A stretch of DNA of 64,000 nt from Nocardioides scoriae (lineage in GTDB: Bacteria > Actinomycetota > Actinomycetes > Propionibacteriales > Nocardioidaceae): NCBI RefSeq assembly GCF_900104965.1, contig NZ_LT629757.1:3844001-3908000 (forward strand), in the 5' to 3' direction. Shown one piece after another: positions 36,201-44,084 of the stretch (position 1 is the first letter of the stretch; each line of letters begins with the position of its first letter). The position numbers were made by a program, and so were the translations under genes. The notes below the pieces were generated by a model. That model ran no database searches and had not been told where the DNA came from. It worked only from the letters and a program-made list of their open reading frames with translations.

Positions 36201-39200
36201 AGGTCGGCGGTCCAGGAGGCGGTCAGGCTCGCGGTCGCGCCCTGCGCGCCGTCGGTCACCACGGGCAGCGAGCCGCCGGCGGTGACGGCGAGCAGGTTGC
36301 CCATGGCGGTGGTGACGGCGTCCTCGGAGATGACGGGCAGGCCGCCGGCCGGGACCGCAGAGAGGTCGACGGTGAGCGCGAGCTCGCCGTTGAGCAGCGG
36401 CACCCGCAGCACCGCGGCGCGGCTGGTGGCCACGTCGCCGACGGGCTCGAGGGTGGCGTCGGTGCCGGTGAGGCGGTGCAGCGGGTTGGTGACCACGCGG
36501 CCGGCCCAGACGACGTCGTGGGCGTCGCGGGCGGCGTCGAGCAGCGTCACGTCGTCACCGACGGTGGTGCGGCCCGCGGCGGGCAGGACCGGGGCGTCGG
36601 CGGCGGTCAGGTCGGCCACGACGGCCGCCTCGAAGCGGTCGAGCAGGTCGGCGACCGGCTCGTCCTTGACGGTGATGCCGGCGACGGCGACCGGGCCGGG
36701 GATGACGATGACGCCGTCGGCGTCGTACGCCTCGTCGTGGGCCTGCCACAGCGAGTCCGAGCGCCACCAGCGACGCACGTCGGCGTCGATGACGGGCACG
36801 AACGGGACCGGCTTGCCGGGACGGCGGCACACCTCGACGAAGAAGTGCAGGTCGGCGGGGTGCAGCACGCAGTCGAGCGCCTGCGGGTGGGCGGCGACCA
36901 GGGTGTCGACGGCGGCGGCCGCGGCGGCGGGGTCGGTGGCCAGGGCGGCGAGGTCGTAGGGGCGCTCGACCTCGCCGGTGGTCTCGGGGCTGACCCGGGC
37001 CAGGGTGCGGTCGAGCAGCTCCTCGAAGCGGGTGCGCAGCGTGACGTCGAGCCAGTCGCCGGCGGTGTTGGGGCCGCCCTCGACGGACTCGGCGACGCGG
37101 GGGCCGGCGAGCTCGAGGTAGCGGCGCAGCACCTGCTCGTAGGTCATCGCGGCGACGTCGCCGAAGTAGGGCTTGCAGGTGGCGGCCATGGCGGCGACCA
37201 GCTCGTCCTTGCGGGCGGTGGCGGCCTCGGCGTCGCCGGCGACCTGGTCGAGCAGGGCACCGCAGCGCGAGGCGGCGTTGTCGATCTCGTGGATGTCGGC
37301 GCCGAGCTGGCTGCGACCGGAGGTGACGTCTCCCGCGGCCTGGTTGACGCCGACCCAGCCGCCGTTCTGGTCGGGGGTGAGGCCCGGCGTCGCGACCAGG
37401 AGGTCCTTGACGGAGTCGGACGTGGTGGCCTCGAGGGTGGCCATCGCGGCCGTGCCGATGAGCACGCCGTCGACCGGCATCGCGGCCTCGCCGTGGGCGG
37501 TGGACCAGGTGCCGCGAAGGTAGTCGACCGCGCGGTCCGGGGTGCCGATGCCGCCGCCGACGCAGACGACGAGGTTGGGGGTGGCGCGCAGCTCGGGGTA
37601 CGTCGCGAGCAGCAGCTCGTCGAGGTCCTCCCACGAGTGGTGGCCGCCGGCGACGCCGCCCTCGATGTGGGCGATGACGGTGGTGTCCACGGCGCGGGCG
37701 ATGGCCAGGACCTGGCGGATCTGCTTGACCGTGCCGGGCTTGAACACCACGTAGCCGATGCCGGCCGCGTGCAGGTCCTCGATGATGCCGACGGCGTCCT
37801 CGGTCTCGGGGACGCCGGCGCTGATGACCAGGCCGTCGAGGGGGGCGCCGGCGAGGCGGGCCTTCTGGACCAGGCGCTGGCCACCGACCTGCATCTTCCA
37901 CAGGTACGGGTCGAGGAACAGGGTGTTGAACTGCGCGGTGGCGCCCTCGTCGAGCAGGTCGGTCAGCCGCGCGACGTTGCTGGCGAAGATCGCCTCGCTG
38001 ACCTGGCCGCCACCGGCGAGCTCGGCCCAGTGGCCGCGGTTGGCGGCCGCGGCGACGATCGCGGGGTCGACGGTGGTCGGCGTCATGCCGGCGAGCAGGA
38101 TCGGGGACTTGCCCGTCAGGCGGGTGAAGGCGGTGTCGACGACGGGACGGCCGTCGCCGCGGTCGATCAGGCGGGGGGCGTACGCCGCCCAGTCGGCCGC
38201 CCGGGGCACGCGGGCGCCCGGCGTGAAGAGCAGGTCGCGACCGGCCGTGGTGGCCGCCGCGACGACGGTGACGCCGCGACCGCGCAGCGCGCGGCCGGTC
38301 ATGTTGGCCGACAGGTCGGCCGGGCCGAGGTCGACGACCCAGTCGGTCTGGGCGCCGATGGCGTCGACGAGCTCGCGGGGCCAGTCGACGGTCTCGACGC
38401 AGATCGCCTGCGCGAGGTGCTCGGCCAGGGCGGCGTCGAGGCCGCACAGCTCGGCCCACTCGCGGACCAGCGCGACGGCCGGGGCGAGCGCGGGGTGGTG
38501 GAAGCCGAGGGCGACCGGGACCGACTCCAGCGTCGGCGCGAAGGCGCGACCGCCGCGGGTCTTCTGCTCGATCTCGGAGGCCTCGCGGGCGGCGCGGGCC
38601 TCGATGGCGGTGCGCAGGGTCCGCAGGGCGGCGCTGGAACCGCTGACGACCAGGCGGCGGGGGCCGTTGACGGCCGCGACGACGGCGGGGTCGCGCTCGT
38701 CGGAGACCTCGGCGAGCAGTGCCTCGATCTCGCTGACGGCGGCGCCCGAGACGGCGAGCATGGGGGAGTCCTCGCCGTGGGCGACCAGGCCGGCGCGGCG
38801 GCCGACGATGCCGGCGGCGGCACCGATGAGGCGCGCGATGGCGAGCAGCTCGACGTCGCTGCGGGCGTCGCCCTCGCGGCGGCCGGCGAAGGCAGCGACG
38901 CCGAGGATGCCCTGCGAGTGGCCGATGGACGCGACCGGCGCGACGCGCGTCAGGTCGAGGCCCTCGGCGGCCAGCAGGTCGAGCGTGGCGAGCTGGGTCA
39001 GCAGCACGCCGGGCAGGCCGAGGCCGGGGGCCGCGGTCGCGTCGGCGGCCGGCACCTCCTCGGCCTGCAGCCAGCGCTGCGGCTCGAAGGGGCGGGGCAG
39101 GGCCGGCGCGAGCCGACCGGCCACGGGGGCCACCAGGCGCTCCGACTCCTCGACCAGCGCGGTCAGGCGCGCCAGGTCGGGGTCCTCGCCGAAGAGCTCG

Positions 39201-39343
39201 CGCAGGGTGCCGAACCAGTCGGTCCCCTGGCCTCCGAACGTGACGGCGAACTCCTCGCCGTCGTGCAGCCGGTCAGCCAGGCTGTCGCCCCGCTCGGGGG
39301 TGGCGTGGTCGTGGGTCAGCGTGCTCGGAGGAAGCTGAGTCAT
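30200..39343 (-). CDS. fas: Type I fatty acid synthase (multidomain)
   Basis: Protein of 3,047 aa, close to mycobacterial FAS-I (about 3,070). Domains in order: acyltransferase with Ser143 in SIGHSQGILG; FMN enoyl reductase from about 400-850 (LLAGMTPTTVDP, IAHIEGGVAGGHHSW); dehydratase with a hotdog motif SGDHNPLHTD near 1210; malonyl/palmitoyl transferase from about 1310 with Ser1417 in CGHSVGEYNAL; ACP near 1770-1880 with likely phosphopantetheine Ser1799 in GVSSRRNQLL; ketoreductase from about 2090 (VVTGAAPGSIAAA); and ketosynthase with Cys2696 in PVAACATAAV and His in KSLTGHAKGG. It makes long acyl-CoAs from acetyl- and malonyl-CoA. No Shine-Dalgarno site precedes the ATG; see the inverted repeat in its leader. 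Confidence 0.97.
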   Translation of the reverse strand: MTQLPPSTLTHDHATPERGDSLADRLHDGEEFAVTFGGQGTDWFGTLRELFGEDPDLARLTALVEESERLVAPVAGRLAPALPRPFEPQRWLQAEEVPAADATAAPGLGLPGVLLTQLATLDLLAAEGLDLTRVAPVASIGHSQGILGVAAFAGRREGDARSDVELLAIARLIGAAAGIVGRRAGLVAHGEDSPMLAVSGAAVSEIEALLAEVSDERDPAVVAAVNGPRRLVVSGSSAALRTLRTAIEARAAREASEIEQKTRGGRAFAPTLESVPVALGFHHPALAPAVALVREWAELCGLDAALAEHLAQAICVETVDWPRELVDAIGAQTDWVVDLGPADLSANMTGRALRGRGVTVVAAATTAGRDLLFTPGARVPRAADWAAYAPRLIDRGDGRPVVDTAFTRLTGKSPILLAGMTPTTVDPAIVAAAANRGHWAELAGGGQVSEAIFASNVARLTDLLDEGATAQFNTLFLDPYLWKMQVGGQRLVQKARLAGAPLDGLVISAGVPETEDAVGIIEDLHAAGIGYVVFKPGTVKQIRQVLAIARAVDTTVIAHIEGGVAGGHHSWEDLDELLLATYPELRATPNLVVCVGGGIGTPDRAVDYLRGTWSTAHGEAAMPVDGVLIGTAAMATLEATTSDSVKDLLVATPGLTPDQNGGWVGVNQAAGDVTSGRSQLGADIHEIDNAASRCGALLDQVAGDAEAATARKDELVAAMAATCKPYFGDVAAMTYEQVLRRYLELAGPRVAESVEGGPNTAGDWLDVTLRTRFEELLDRTLARVSPETTGEVERPYDLAALATDPAAAAAAVDTLVAAHPQALDCVLHPADLHFFVEVCRRPGKPVPFVPVIDADVRRWWRSDSLWQAHDEAYDADGVIVIPGPVAVAGITVKDEPVADLLDRFEAAVVADLTAADAPVLPAAGRTTVGDDVTLLDAARDAHDVVWAGRVVTNPLHRLTGTDATLEPVGDVATSRAAVLRVPLLNGELALTVDLSAVPAGGLPVISEDAVTTAMGNLLAVTAGGSLPVVTDGAQGATASLTASWTADLVADHVGVTDPTRRRRGDAVADPQQGAVPDTLVGLAWPAVFACIGPVEGLLDLVHLDHRIVLAETLGSLAEGTELTLTATRTGVVDATAGQVISVEVAVTAGDRPVADLTERFMVRGRTGEAALAAPAPVVTDAEDKPRARLDRFTVTAPHHMGAFAAVSGDHNPLHTDVPAARLAGFEGPIVHGMWTSAVAQRAAATVGATQHPRQIRSWLTRWVAPVAPGASVEVTVERTGVQAGDLVLEVSVKADGELAMVAEAVVAAPRTAYAFPGQGIQSQGMGLDARSRSAAARQVWDRADAHTREALGFSILAVVRDNPTTVWADGERHVHPDGVLFLTQFTQVAMATLAVAQVAEMREAGVFVEGAITCGHSVGEYNALAAVTGILPLEALLEIVFRRGMAMHHLVPRDGQGRSNYRLAAIRPSQIRLADDDVADFVAEIARESGEFIQIVNYNLRGSQYAIAGTVRGLEQLQDVIEERRARLGGKPAFILVPGIDVPFHSSELHAGVDDFRAKLDELLPATIDPTLLIGRYIPNLVPRLFSLDRSYVEEVAAYVDSPLLTPALADWDTWSADPSRLGRALLIELLAWQFASPVRWIETQDLLFGSPEQEFPLGHGIGIEQFVEVGVANAPTIANLATQTTKLASYTGTAPRIVNSSRDAAVVFATDTPVVEDDESEEAPSEPAATTATADAPAEAKPQAAAAPVAAAGADRPADLTYDAAAATTTLAALRTKVRPDQIGSADTIEALCDGVSSRRNQLLVDLGAELGLGAIDGAAEADWKALGVTVTKLARAYSAFGPVLTEAVSEQLRKFAGSVGAKPAAITDRVKDSWQLGPGWVSHVQATLALGLRDGSSTRGGSLGFDVDTSDLASAVDHAIAQVASAHGVTVGLPAGGSGGEGATVDAAALGEITASITGPDGVLASTARHLLGQLGLGEPGLEESGPDLDAELVALVERELGSDWARKVAPSFDAKRAVLLDDRWASVREDLARIWTGDDAVRGRSFAGLDAAALAQAQWWLDRARREQRTDLVDFYEHAVSGAEQGGEWSDDVAVVTGAAPGSIAAAVVADLLRGGATVVATTSRLDQGRQEFFKGLYRDHASDGAALWVLPANLASYADVDALVEWISSPVVEEAGGQRTELRPALSPTLVFPFAAPSVQGTAADAGPRAEVEFRVLVWGVERLVTGLAAQGADHQVGRRVHVVLPGSPNRGRFGGDGAYGEAKAAFDAFVQRWHAESDWAARVSFAHAHIGWVRGTGLMGGNDPLVGAVEAAGVRTWSPTEMASELLALCTSASREAAATEPVVVDLTGGLGEADLDLASLGRQAREQAAAAERRTSADGEASTTVRALTHPAGWGTAQATMDWAPIDADPADLVVIVGAGEVGPVGSARTRFELEVEDSLSPAGVLELAWTTGKIVWETSPVAGWHDAKSGEHLTEADVVERFGEEIEAGVGVRRYRDDNQMIDNTAPLMVSVFLEQDTSFVVRTRDEADAFAQADPARTRITATEDGDWLVTRLAGSEMRVPRRFKLSRFVGAQVPDGFDPAVWGLGSMVESADRLAAWNLVATVDAFVSSGFTPAELLRWVHPTQFANTQGTGIGGMQSTRRMYVDALLGEQPPNDVLQEALPNVVAAHTVQSYLGGYGSMVHPVAACATAAVSVEEGVDKIKLGKASVVVAGGFDDLGIEGILGFGNMSATADTASMLDKGIDERYVSRPNDRRRGGFVEGQGGGTAVLARGDVALEMGLPVLGVVAYAGSFADGIHTSIPAPGIGALGAGVGGTSSPLAKGLGALGLGADDLGVVYKHDTSTAANDPNESQLHEKLAAALGRTTGSPLFVVSQKSLTGHAKGGAAAFQLNGLCQTLAAGTIAPNRALDCVDEALSENEHLVWLRQALHTGPLKAGVLTSLGFGHVSAMIVVAHPGAFVAALPAERREAWLAQASARLVAGEARRLDAMHGGDPLFVKAEQRRFADADLKATKADESAMLVDPQARLGEDGVYARAGR

Positions 39344-39522
39344 GTGAGGAGTGTGTCATGTTCGGCGCCTGAACCCGAAATTCTCCTCACGTTTTTTGCG
39401 AGGCTGTCGTCGGATTCCGGCGTACCCGTCGGTACACCCGGGAGTAGCGCCCCGAAGGTCGGTTTGCGGCCCGTTTCGCGGAGCCGGGGTGTGCGCCATC
39501 CCACACGCCCGGGAGTCCCGGC
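39344..39522 (-). promoter_or_regulatory. fas upstream region with inverted repeats
   Basis: In mRNA sense, GTGAGGAG (39391-39384) and CTCCTCAC (39351-39344) form an 8-bp perfect inverted repeat whose second arm directly abuts the fas ATG. Between them, GTTC (39372-39369) and GAAC (39361-39358) are a smaller symmetric pair flanking GGCGCC. CACACT at 39355-39350 could be a weak -10 at 6 nt spacing. The rest of the 179 bp holds no gene. Confidence 0.4.
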
Positions 39523-42183
39523 TCAGGGGCGGGGTGAGGCCGTGCGGAGGTCGGCGAGGCGGCGTGCGTCCAGCGGGGAGGTACGCCGCGCCAGCCGGCC
39601 GTCGAGCACGGCCGCGGCCCGCTCGGTGGCCCCGGAGCCGGCCAGGGCGTGGACCAGGGTGTCCTCGACGACCTCGCGCTGGGCCGCGCTGCCGCCCAGC
39701 GCGGTCAGGCGGGGGAGCAGCGCCTCGAGGTGGTCCGCCGCGGTCGCCAGGTCGCCCTCGACCACGAGCTGCAGCGCCCGGGCCAGCGGCGCGACCACGT
39801 CGCGGAAGGTCGCGTCGGCGTGGGCCAGGGAGGTGGTCCGCAGCGCGGCCAGGCCGACGGCGTCGCCACGGGCGGCCAGGCCCAGCGCGGCGTGCATCGC
39901 GGCGAAGGCCGTGGGCGGGGTGATCAGCCAGCCGTCCGGGGCCGCCGCGGTGACCGCCTCGGCGGGGAGCGGCCCCGACCAGGTGCCGGTCACGTGGCAG
40001 CGCCACAGCAGCGAGCCGCTGTCGACCAGGGCCCGCGACCCCGTCACCACCGGCGGGGCGAGCTCGCGCTCGTAGCGGCGGTGCACGGCGTCGAGGTCGC
40101 CCTGCACCAGCTCGTGGAGCGCCGCGTGCCACGAGAAGTGGGAGCGGTGCTGGGCCTGGCGGCCGCAGGTGCGGATCCACCCGTCGAGCCAGGCCAGGCC
40201 CTCGGCGTGGCGGCCGGTCTCGTAGAAGACGTGGGCGCGGGCGTGGACGGCGTGGCCCGAGGCGGGCTCGACCGACAGGGCGTAGGCGGACAGTGCCTCG
40301 GCCTCGGACCAGCGCTCCTGGTCCTGGCGGACGAAGGCCAGCTGTCCGGCGTACCACCAGTCGTCGCCGTAGGTCTTGCCCAGGCCCTCGACCAGGTCGG
40401 CGGTCTGGCGGCCCGAGGTGAGCCCGCCGAAGGCGACCGTGGGCACGGCGACGCTGACGGCCAGCGCGTCGCGGGGGAAGAGCCGGATGTGGCGCAGCAG
40501 CGCGGCCGCACCGGTCGGCTCGTCGGTGCGCAGCCGGGTGGTGACGGCGTCGAGGAAGCTGACCTCGCGGTCGTCGAGGTGGTGGTCGGCCGCGGCCTCG
40601 TGGGCGGCGGCGAGCGAGCGCCGCCAGGAGCCGGCCGCGCCCCACTCGTGGCCGAGCAGCGCGAGCGCGGCGTGGGCCTGGGCGAACCCCGGGTCGAGCT
40701 CGACGGCGTGCCGCAGGCCGTCCTCGACGCCGTCCTGGAGCCGGAGCAGCCGGCCGAGCGCGTCGTCGTAGGCCCGGGCGGCGGCCCGGCCCGTGGTGAG
40801 CGTCAGCCCGTAGGTGTCGGTCGGGCGGCGGCGGGTCTCGCCGTGCAGCGCGCGCACCACGCCCTGGGCCACGGCGTAGGTCTGCTCGCGGATCTCGGGC
40901 ATCGCCGTGGACTCCCACAGGTTGCCGCGCCGCAGCGCGCCGAGCGCGAAGAAGGGCATCGAGCCCGGCAGCACGCCGGTGACCCGACCGTCGTCGGCGG
41001 TGTCGATGCCGAGGCCGGCCGGCCCGGGGCGGACGAGGCCGGTGCGGGCCAGGCGCGAGAGCAGCGGGTCGGAGGCGATCGAGCCGACGGGGCCGGTGCA
41101 GTTGACCACGGCGTCGACGTGCAGCACCTCGCCGCCGGTGAGCGTCACCTCCCAGGCGCCGCCGGTGCGGCGTGCCGCCTCCAGGGTGCCGGTGTGGTGC
41201 ACCAGGCGTCCGGACCCGTCGAGCTCGGCCAGCCGGGCGGCCGTCACCGGGGGCATCCGGTGGCGGTGCACGTCCCAGGTGCGGGCGTGCTGGCGCAGGA
41301 AGCCGCGCTTGCCCTCGTCGCACAGGCCCTGCCACAGCTGGGCGGTGACCGGTCGGAGGCCGTCGAGCGCGGCCCGCCAGTCGCCGGTCTCGGCGACGGT
41401 GGCCCCCACGTGGTCGGCCACGACCCGGCTGAGCTCGTCGAGGGTGGTGACCCGGGTGATGCCGGGGGGCGGTGGCACGGCGGGGGTCGTGGGCAGCCGG
41501 TGGGTGCGGGGGAGCTCGCCGTGGCGCGACACGGCGTGCAGGGTGCGGCCCTCGCGGCCCGAGCCGGCGGCCGAGAGCGCGACGTCGACCATCGTCAGGC
41601 CGGTGCCGACGAGCAGCAGGTCGCCCTCGGGCAGCGGCTCGCGCCAGGGGTCGGCCACCAGGCCGGTCGTGCCGGCGAGGCCCTCGGGCGCCCAGTCGGT
41701 GCCCGGGCGCGAGCCCGTGGCCAGCACGACGGCGCGGGCCACGACCGACTCGCCGCCGCGCAGGCGCACCACGAAGCGGTCCCCGCGCCGGTCGACGGTC
41801 TCCACCACCTGGTGGCGGCGCTCGAGGCGGGCGTTGCCGGGGTACTCCGAGGCGGTCTCGAGCAGGGACTCCACGTAGCTGCCGTAGACGTGGCGCGGCA
41901 CGAAGTCCTGCGGCTGGGTCGAGGCGTCGTGGTGGCGGCGCACCCACCGGAAGAAGTGCTCGGGGTCGCGCACGAAGGCGCTCATGCCGCTGGCGGGCAC
42001 GTTGAGCAGGTGGCGCGGGTCGGTCGTGCGGTACGCCGTGCCGCGGCCGGTCGTCTCCTCAGGGTCGACCAGCACCACCCGGTAGCGCTGGGACAGCCCC
42101 GTCACCAGGTGGGAGGCCGTCAGCGTGCCGGCCGCGCCGGCCCCCACGACCACGACCGTGCAGTCACCCTCGCCACCGCGCAT
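39523..42183 (-). CDS. FAD/NAD(P)-binding protein fused to TPR (TTC38-like) domain
   Basis: Protein of 886 aa in one uninterrupted frame. Residues ~1-450 are a flavin monooxygenase-like FAD/NAD(P)-binding module (YdhS/pyr_redox_9 type): VVVVGAGAAGTLTASHL, RHLLNVPASGMSAF, VVLATGSRPG, LLLVGTGLTMVDVALS, VVNCTGPVG. From ~460 the protein becomes an all-helical TPR-like repeat array with a TTC38-type start (TTGRAAARAYDDALGRLLRL), HAVELDPGFAQAHAALALL and HAVHARAHVFYETGRHAEGL. I know the two modules as separate proteins. No function can be assigned beyond a probable flavin-linked oxidoreductase with a protein-interaction scaffold. An AT-richer promoter region precedes the ATG. Confidence 0.82.
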   Translation of the reverse strand: MRGGEGDCTVVVVGAGAAGTLTASHLVTGLSQRYRVVLVDPEETTGRGTAYRTTDPRHLLNVPASGMSAFVRDPEHFFRWVRRHHDASTQPQDFVPRHVYGSYVESLLETASEYPGNARLERRHQVVETVDRRGDRFVVRLRGGESVVARAVVLATGSRPGTDWAPEGLAGTTGLVADPWREPLPEGDLLLVGTGLTMVDVALSAAGSGREGRTLHAVSRHGELPRTHRLPTTPAVPPPPGITRVTTLDELSRVVADHVGATVAETGDWRAALDGLRPVTAQLWQGLCDEGKRGFLRQHARTWDVHRHRMPPVTAARLAELDGSGRLVHHTGTLEAARRTGGAWEVTLTGGEVLHVDAVVNCTGPVGSIASDPLLSRLARTGLVRPGPAGLGIDTADDGRVTGVLPGSMPFFALGALRRGNLWESTAMPEIREQTYAVAQGVVRALHGETRRRPTDTYGLTLTTGRAAARAYDDALGRLLRLQDGVEDGLRHAVELDPGFAQAHAALALLGHEWGAAGSWRRSLAAAHEAAADHHLDDREVSFLDAVTTRLRTDEPTGAAALLRHIRLFPRDALAVSVAVPTVAFGGLTSGRQTADLVEGLGKTYGDDWWYAGQLAFVRQDQERWSEAEALSAYALSVEPASGHAVHARAHVFYETGRHAEGLAWLDGWIRTCGRQAQHRSHFSWHAALHELVQGDLDAVHRRYERELAPPVVTGSRALVDSGSLLWRCHVTGTWSGPLPAEAVTAAAPDGWLITPPTAFAAMHAALGLAARGDAVGLAALRTTSLAHADATFRDVVAPLARALQLVVEGDLATAADHLEALLPRLTALGGSAAQREVVEDTLVHALAGSGATERAAAVLDGRLARRTSPLDARRLADLRTASPRP

Positions 42184-42248
42184 GGCTCACCCCCGTCATC
42201 AAAGTCAAGTAATCGACTCTGGTTAGACTACCAAACGCGGGGACCGGC
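42184..42248 (-). promoter_or_regulatory. AT-richer promoter region of the FAD-TPR gene
   Basis: Short intergenic segment, visibly lower in GC than its flanks, with TGGTTAGACTACCA (42222-42235) as an imperfect inverted repeat and TTGACT on the minus strand. No confident -35/-10 pair could be chosen. Confidence 0.3.
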
Positions 42249-44030
42249 TCAGGCGTCCTTGATCTCGCAGATCACCGCGCCGTTGGTGACGGTCGCGCCG
42301 ACCTCGGCGCTCAGGCCGGTGACCACGCCCGCCTTGTGGGCCTTGAGCGGCTGCTCCATCTTCATGGCCTCCAGGACCACGATGGCGTCGCCCTCGGCCA
42401 CCTCGTCGCCCTCGGCGACCGAGACCTTGACGATGGTGCCCTGCATGGGGGAGGCGACGGCGTCGCCGGAGACCGCGGCACCGGCCTTGGCGCCGGTCCG
42501 GCGCGCGGGCTTGCGGGCGCCGCCCGCCCCGCCGGCACCGCCGCCGACGGCCGCGAGGCCGCCGGGGAGCACGACCTCGAGCCGGCGGCCGCCGACCTCG
42601 ACGGTCACCTTGTGGCGCTCATCGGGCTCGTCCGCCCCGGCGCTCGGGCCGGCGTACGGCGTGATCTGGTTGTCGAAGTCGGTCTCGATCCACTGCGTGT
42701 AGACGCTGAAGGTCTCGCCGTCGCCGACGTACGCCGGGTCGGAGACGACCGCGGCGTGGAAGGGGATCACGGTCGGCATCCCGTCGACGTGGAACTCGGC
42801 CAGCGCGCGGCGCGAGCGCTCCAGCGCCTGGGTGCGGTCGCGCCCGGAGACGATCAGCTTGGCGACCAGGGAGTCGAAGGCGCCGGGGATGGTCTCGCCC
42901 TCCTCGTAGCCGCCGTCGAGGCGCACGCCCGGGCCGCTCGGGGGCGACCAGCGGGTCAGCGTGCCGGGCGCGGGCATGAAGCCGGCCCCGCCGTCCTCGG
43001 CGTTGATGCGGAACTCGATGGAGTGGCCGCGGACCTCGGGGTCGTCGTACCCCAGCTCCTCGCCGGCCGCGATCCGGAACATCTCGCGCACCAGGTCGAG
43101 GCCGGTGACCTCCTCGGAGACGCAGTGCTCGACCTGGAGGCGGGTGTTGACCTCGAGGAAGGAGATGGTGCCGTCGGCGGCGACGAGGAACTCGCAGGTG
43201 CCGGCGCCGACGTACTCCGCCTCGCGCAGGATCGCCTTGGAGGACTCGTAGAGCTCGGTGACCTGGGCCTCGGTGAGGAACGGCGCGGGCGCCTCCTCGA
43301 CGAGCTTCTGGTTGCGCCGCTGCAGCGAGCAGTCGCGGGTCGAGACCACCACGACGTTGCCGTGCTGGTCGGCCAGGCACTGGGTCTCGACGTGGCGCGG
43401 CTTGTCGAGGAACTTCTCGACCAGGCACTCGCCGCGGCCGAAGGCGCCGACGGCCTCGCGGGTCGCGGCCTCGAAGGCGTCGGGGATCTCCTCGAGGGTG
43501 CGGGCGACCTTGAGGCCGCGGCCGCCGCCGCCGTAGACGGCCTTGATGGCCACCGGCAGGCCGTGCTCCTCGGCGAAGGCGACGATCTCCTCGGCACTCT
43601 CGACCGGGTCCTTGGTGCCCGGCGCGAGCGGGGCGTGGGCGCGCTCGGCGATGTGCTTGGCCTTGGCCTTGTCGCCCAGCGCGTCGATGGCGGCCGGCGT
43701 CGGGCCGATCCAGACCAGGCCGGCGTCGATCACGGCCTGGGCGAAGTCGGCGTTCTCGGCGAGGAAGCCGTAGCCGGGGTGCACGGAGTCGGCGCCGGAG
43801 CGCTGCGCCACGGCGACGATCTTGGCGATGTCGAGGTAGGACTCGGCCGGCGTGCTGCCCTCGAGCGAGTGGGCCTCGTCGGCCAGGCGCACGAACAGCG
43901 CGTCGCGGTCGGGATCGGCGTAGACCGCCACGCTGCCGATGCCGGCGTCCCGGCAGGCCCGGATGACGCGGACGGCGATCTCGCCACGGTTGGCGACGAG
44001 CACCTTCTGCAGCGGCTTCACGTCGGGCAC
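42249..44030 (-). CDS. accA: Acyl-CoA carboxylase alpha subunit (biotin carboxylase + biotin carrier)
   Basis: Protein of 593 aa, the size of actinobacterial AccA/PccA. It has biotin carboxylase N-terminus [20 protein letters not shown] loop [14 protein letters not shown] near 163, [13 protein letters not shown] and [18 protein letters not shown]. The C-terminal biotinyl domain has acceptor Lys557 in EAMKMEQPL. It carboxylates biotin for separate beta (carboxyltransferase) subunits, none of which is encoded here. The GTG at 44030 is selected because GAGGAG lies 4 nt upstream; the next GTG (44021) is too far from it. The gene runs in the same direction as fas, whose malonyl-CoA it could supply. 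Confidence 0.94.
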   Translation of the reverse strand: MPDVKPLQKVLVANRGEIAVRVIRACRDAGIGSVAVYADPDRDALFVRLADEAHSLEGSTPAESYLDIAKIVAVAQRSGADSVHPGYGFLAENADFAQAVIDAGLVWIGPTPAAIDALGDKAKAKHIAERAHAPLAPGTKDPVESAEEIVAFAEEHGLPVAIKAVYGGGGRGLKVARTLEEIPDAFEAATREAVGAFGRGECLVEKFLDKPRHVETQCLADQHGNVVVVSTRDCSLQRRNQKLVEEAPAPFLTEAQVTELYESSKAILREAEYVGAGTCEFLVAADGTISFLEVNTRLQVEHCVSEEVTGLDLVREMFRIAAGEELGYDDPEVRGHSIEFRINAEDGGAGFMPAPGTLTRWSPPSGPGVRLDGGYEEGETIPGAFDSLVAKLIVSGRDRTQALERSRRALAEFHVDGMPTVIPFHAAVVSDPAYVGDGETFSVYTQWIETDFDNQITPYAGPSAGADEPDERHKVTVEVGGRRLEVVLPGGLAAVGGGAGGAGGARKPARRTGAKAGAAVSGDAVASPMQGTIVKVSVAEGDEVAEGDAIVVLEAMKMEQPLKAHKAGVVTGLSAEVGATVTNGAVICEIKDA

Positions 44031-44084
44031 GGTTCTCCTCGGAGCAGGGGGCAGGGGGTCCTCGCGGGAGTCTAGGGCCACCGC

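Noticed and set aside
39341-39361. A short upstream frame starting ATGACACACTCC and overlapping the fas start.
   Set aside because: It is out of frame with fas, the nearest ribosome-site-like sequence is about 23 nt away, and codon use is not coding-like. There is no evidence that it is translated.
29945-40075. A frame of more than 3,000 codons without a stop on the plus strand, antisense to fas and the FAD-TPR gene.
   Set aside because: Its translation is low-complexity Gly/Ala/Arg/Asp/Val text with no domain, as expected opposite GC-rich genes with strong third-position bias. The minus-strand frames contain complete enzyme motifs.
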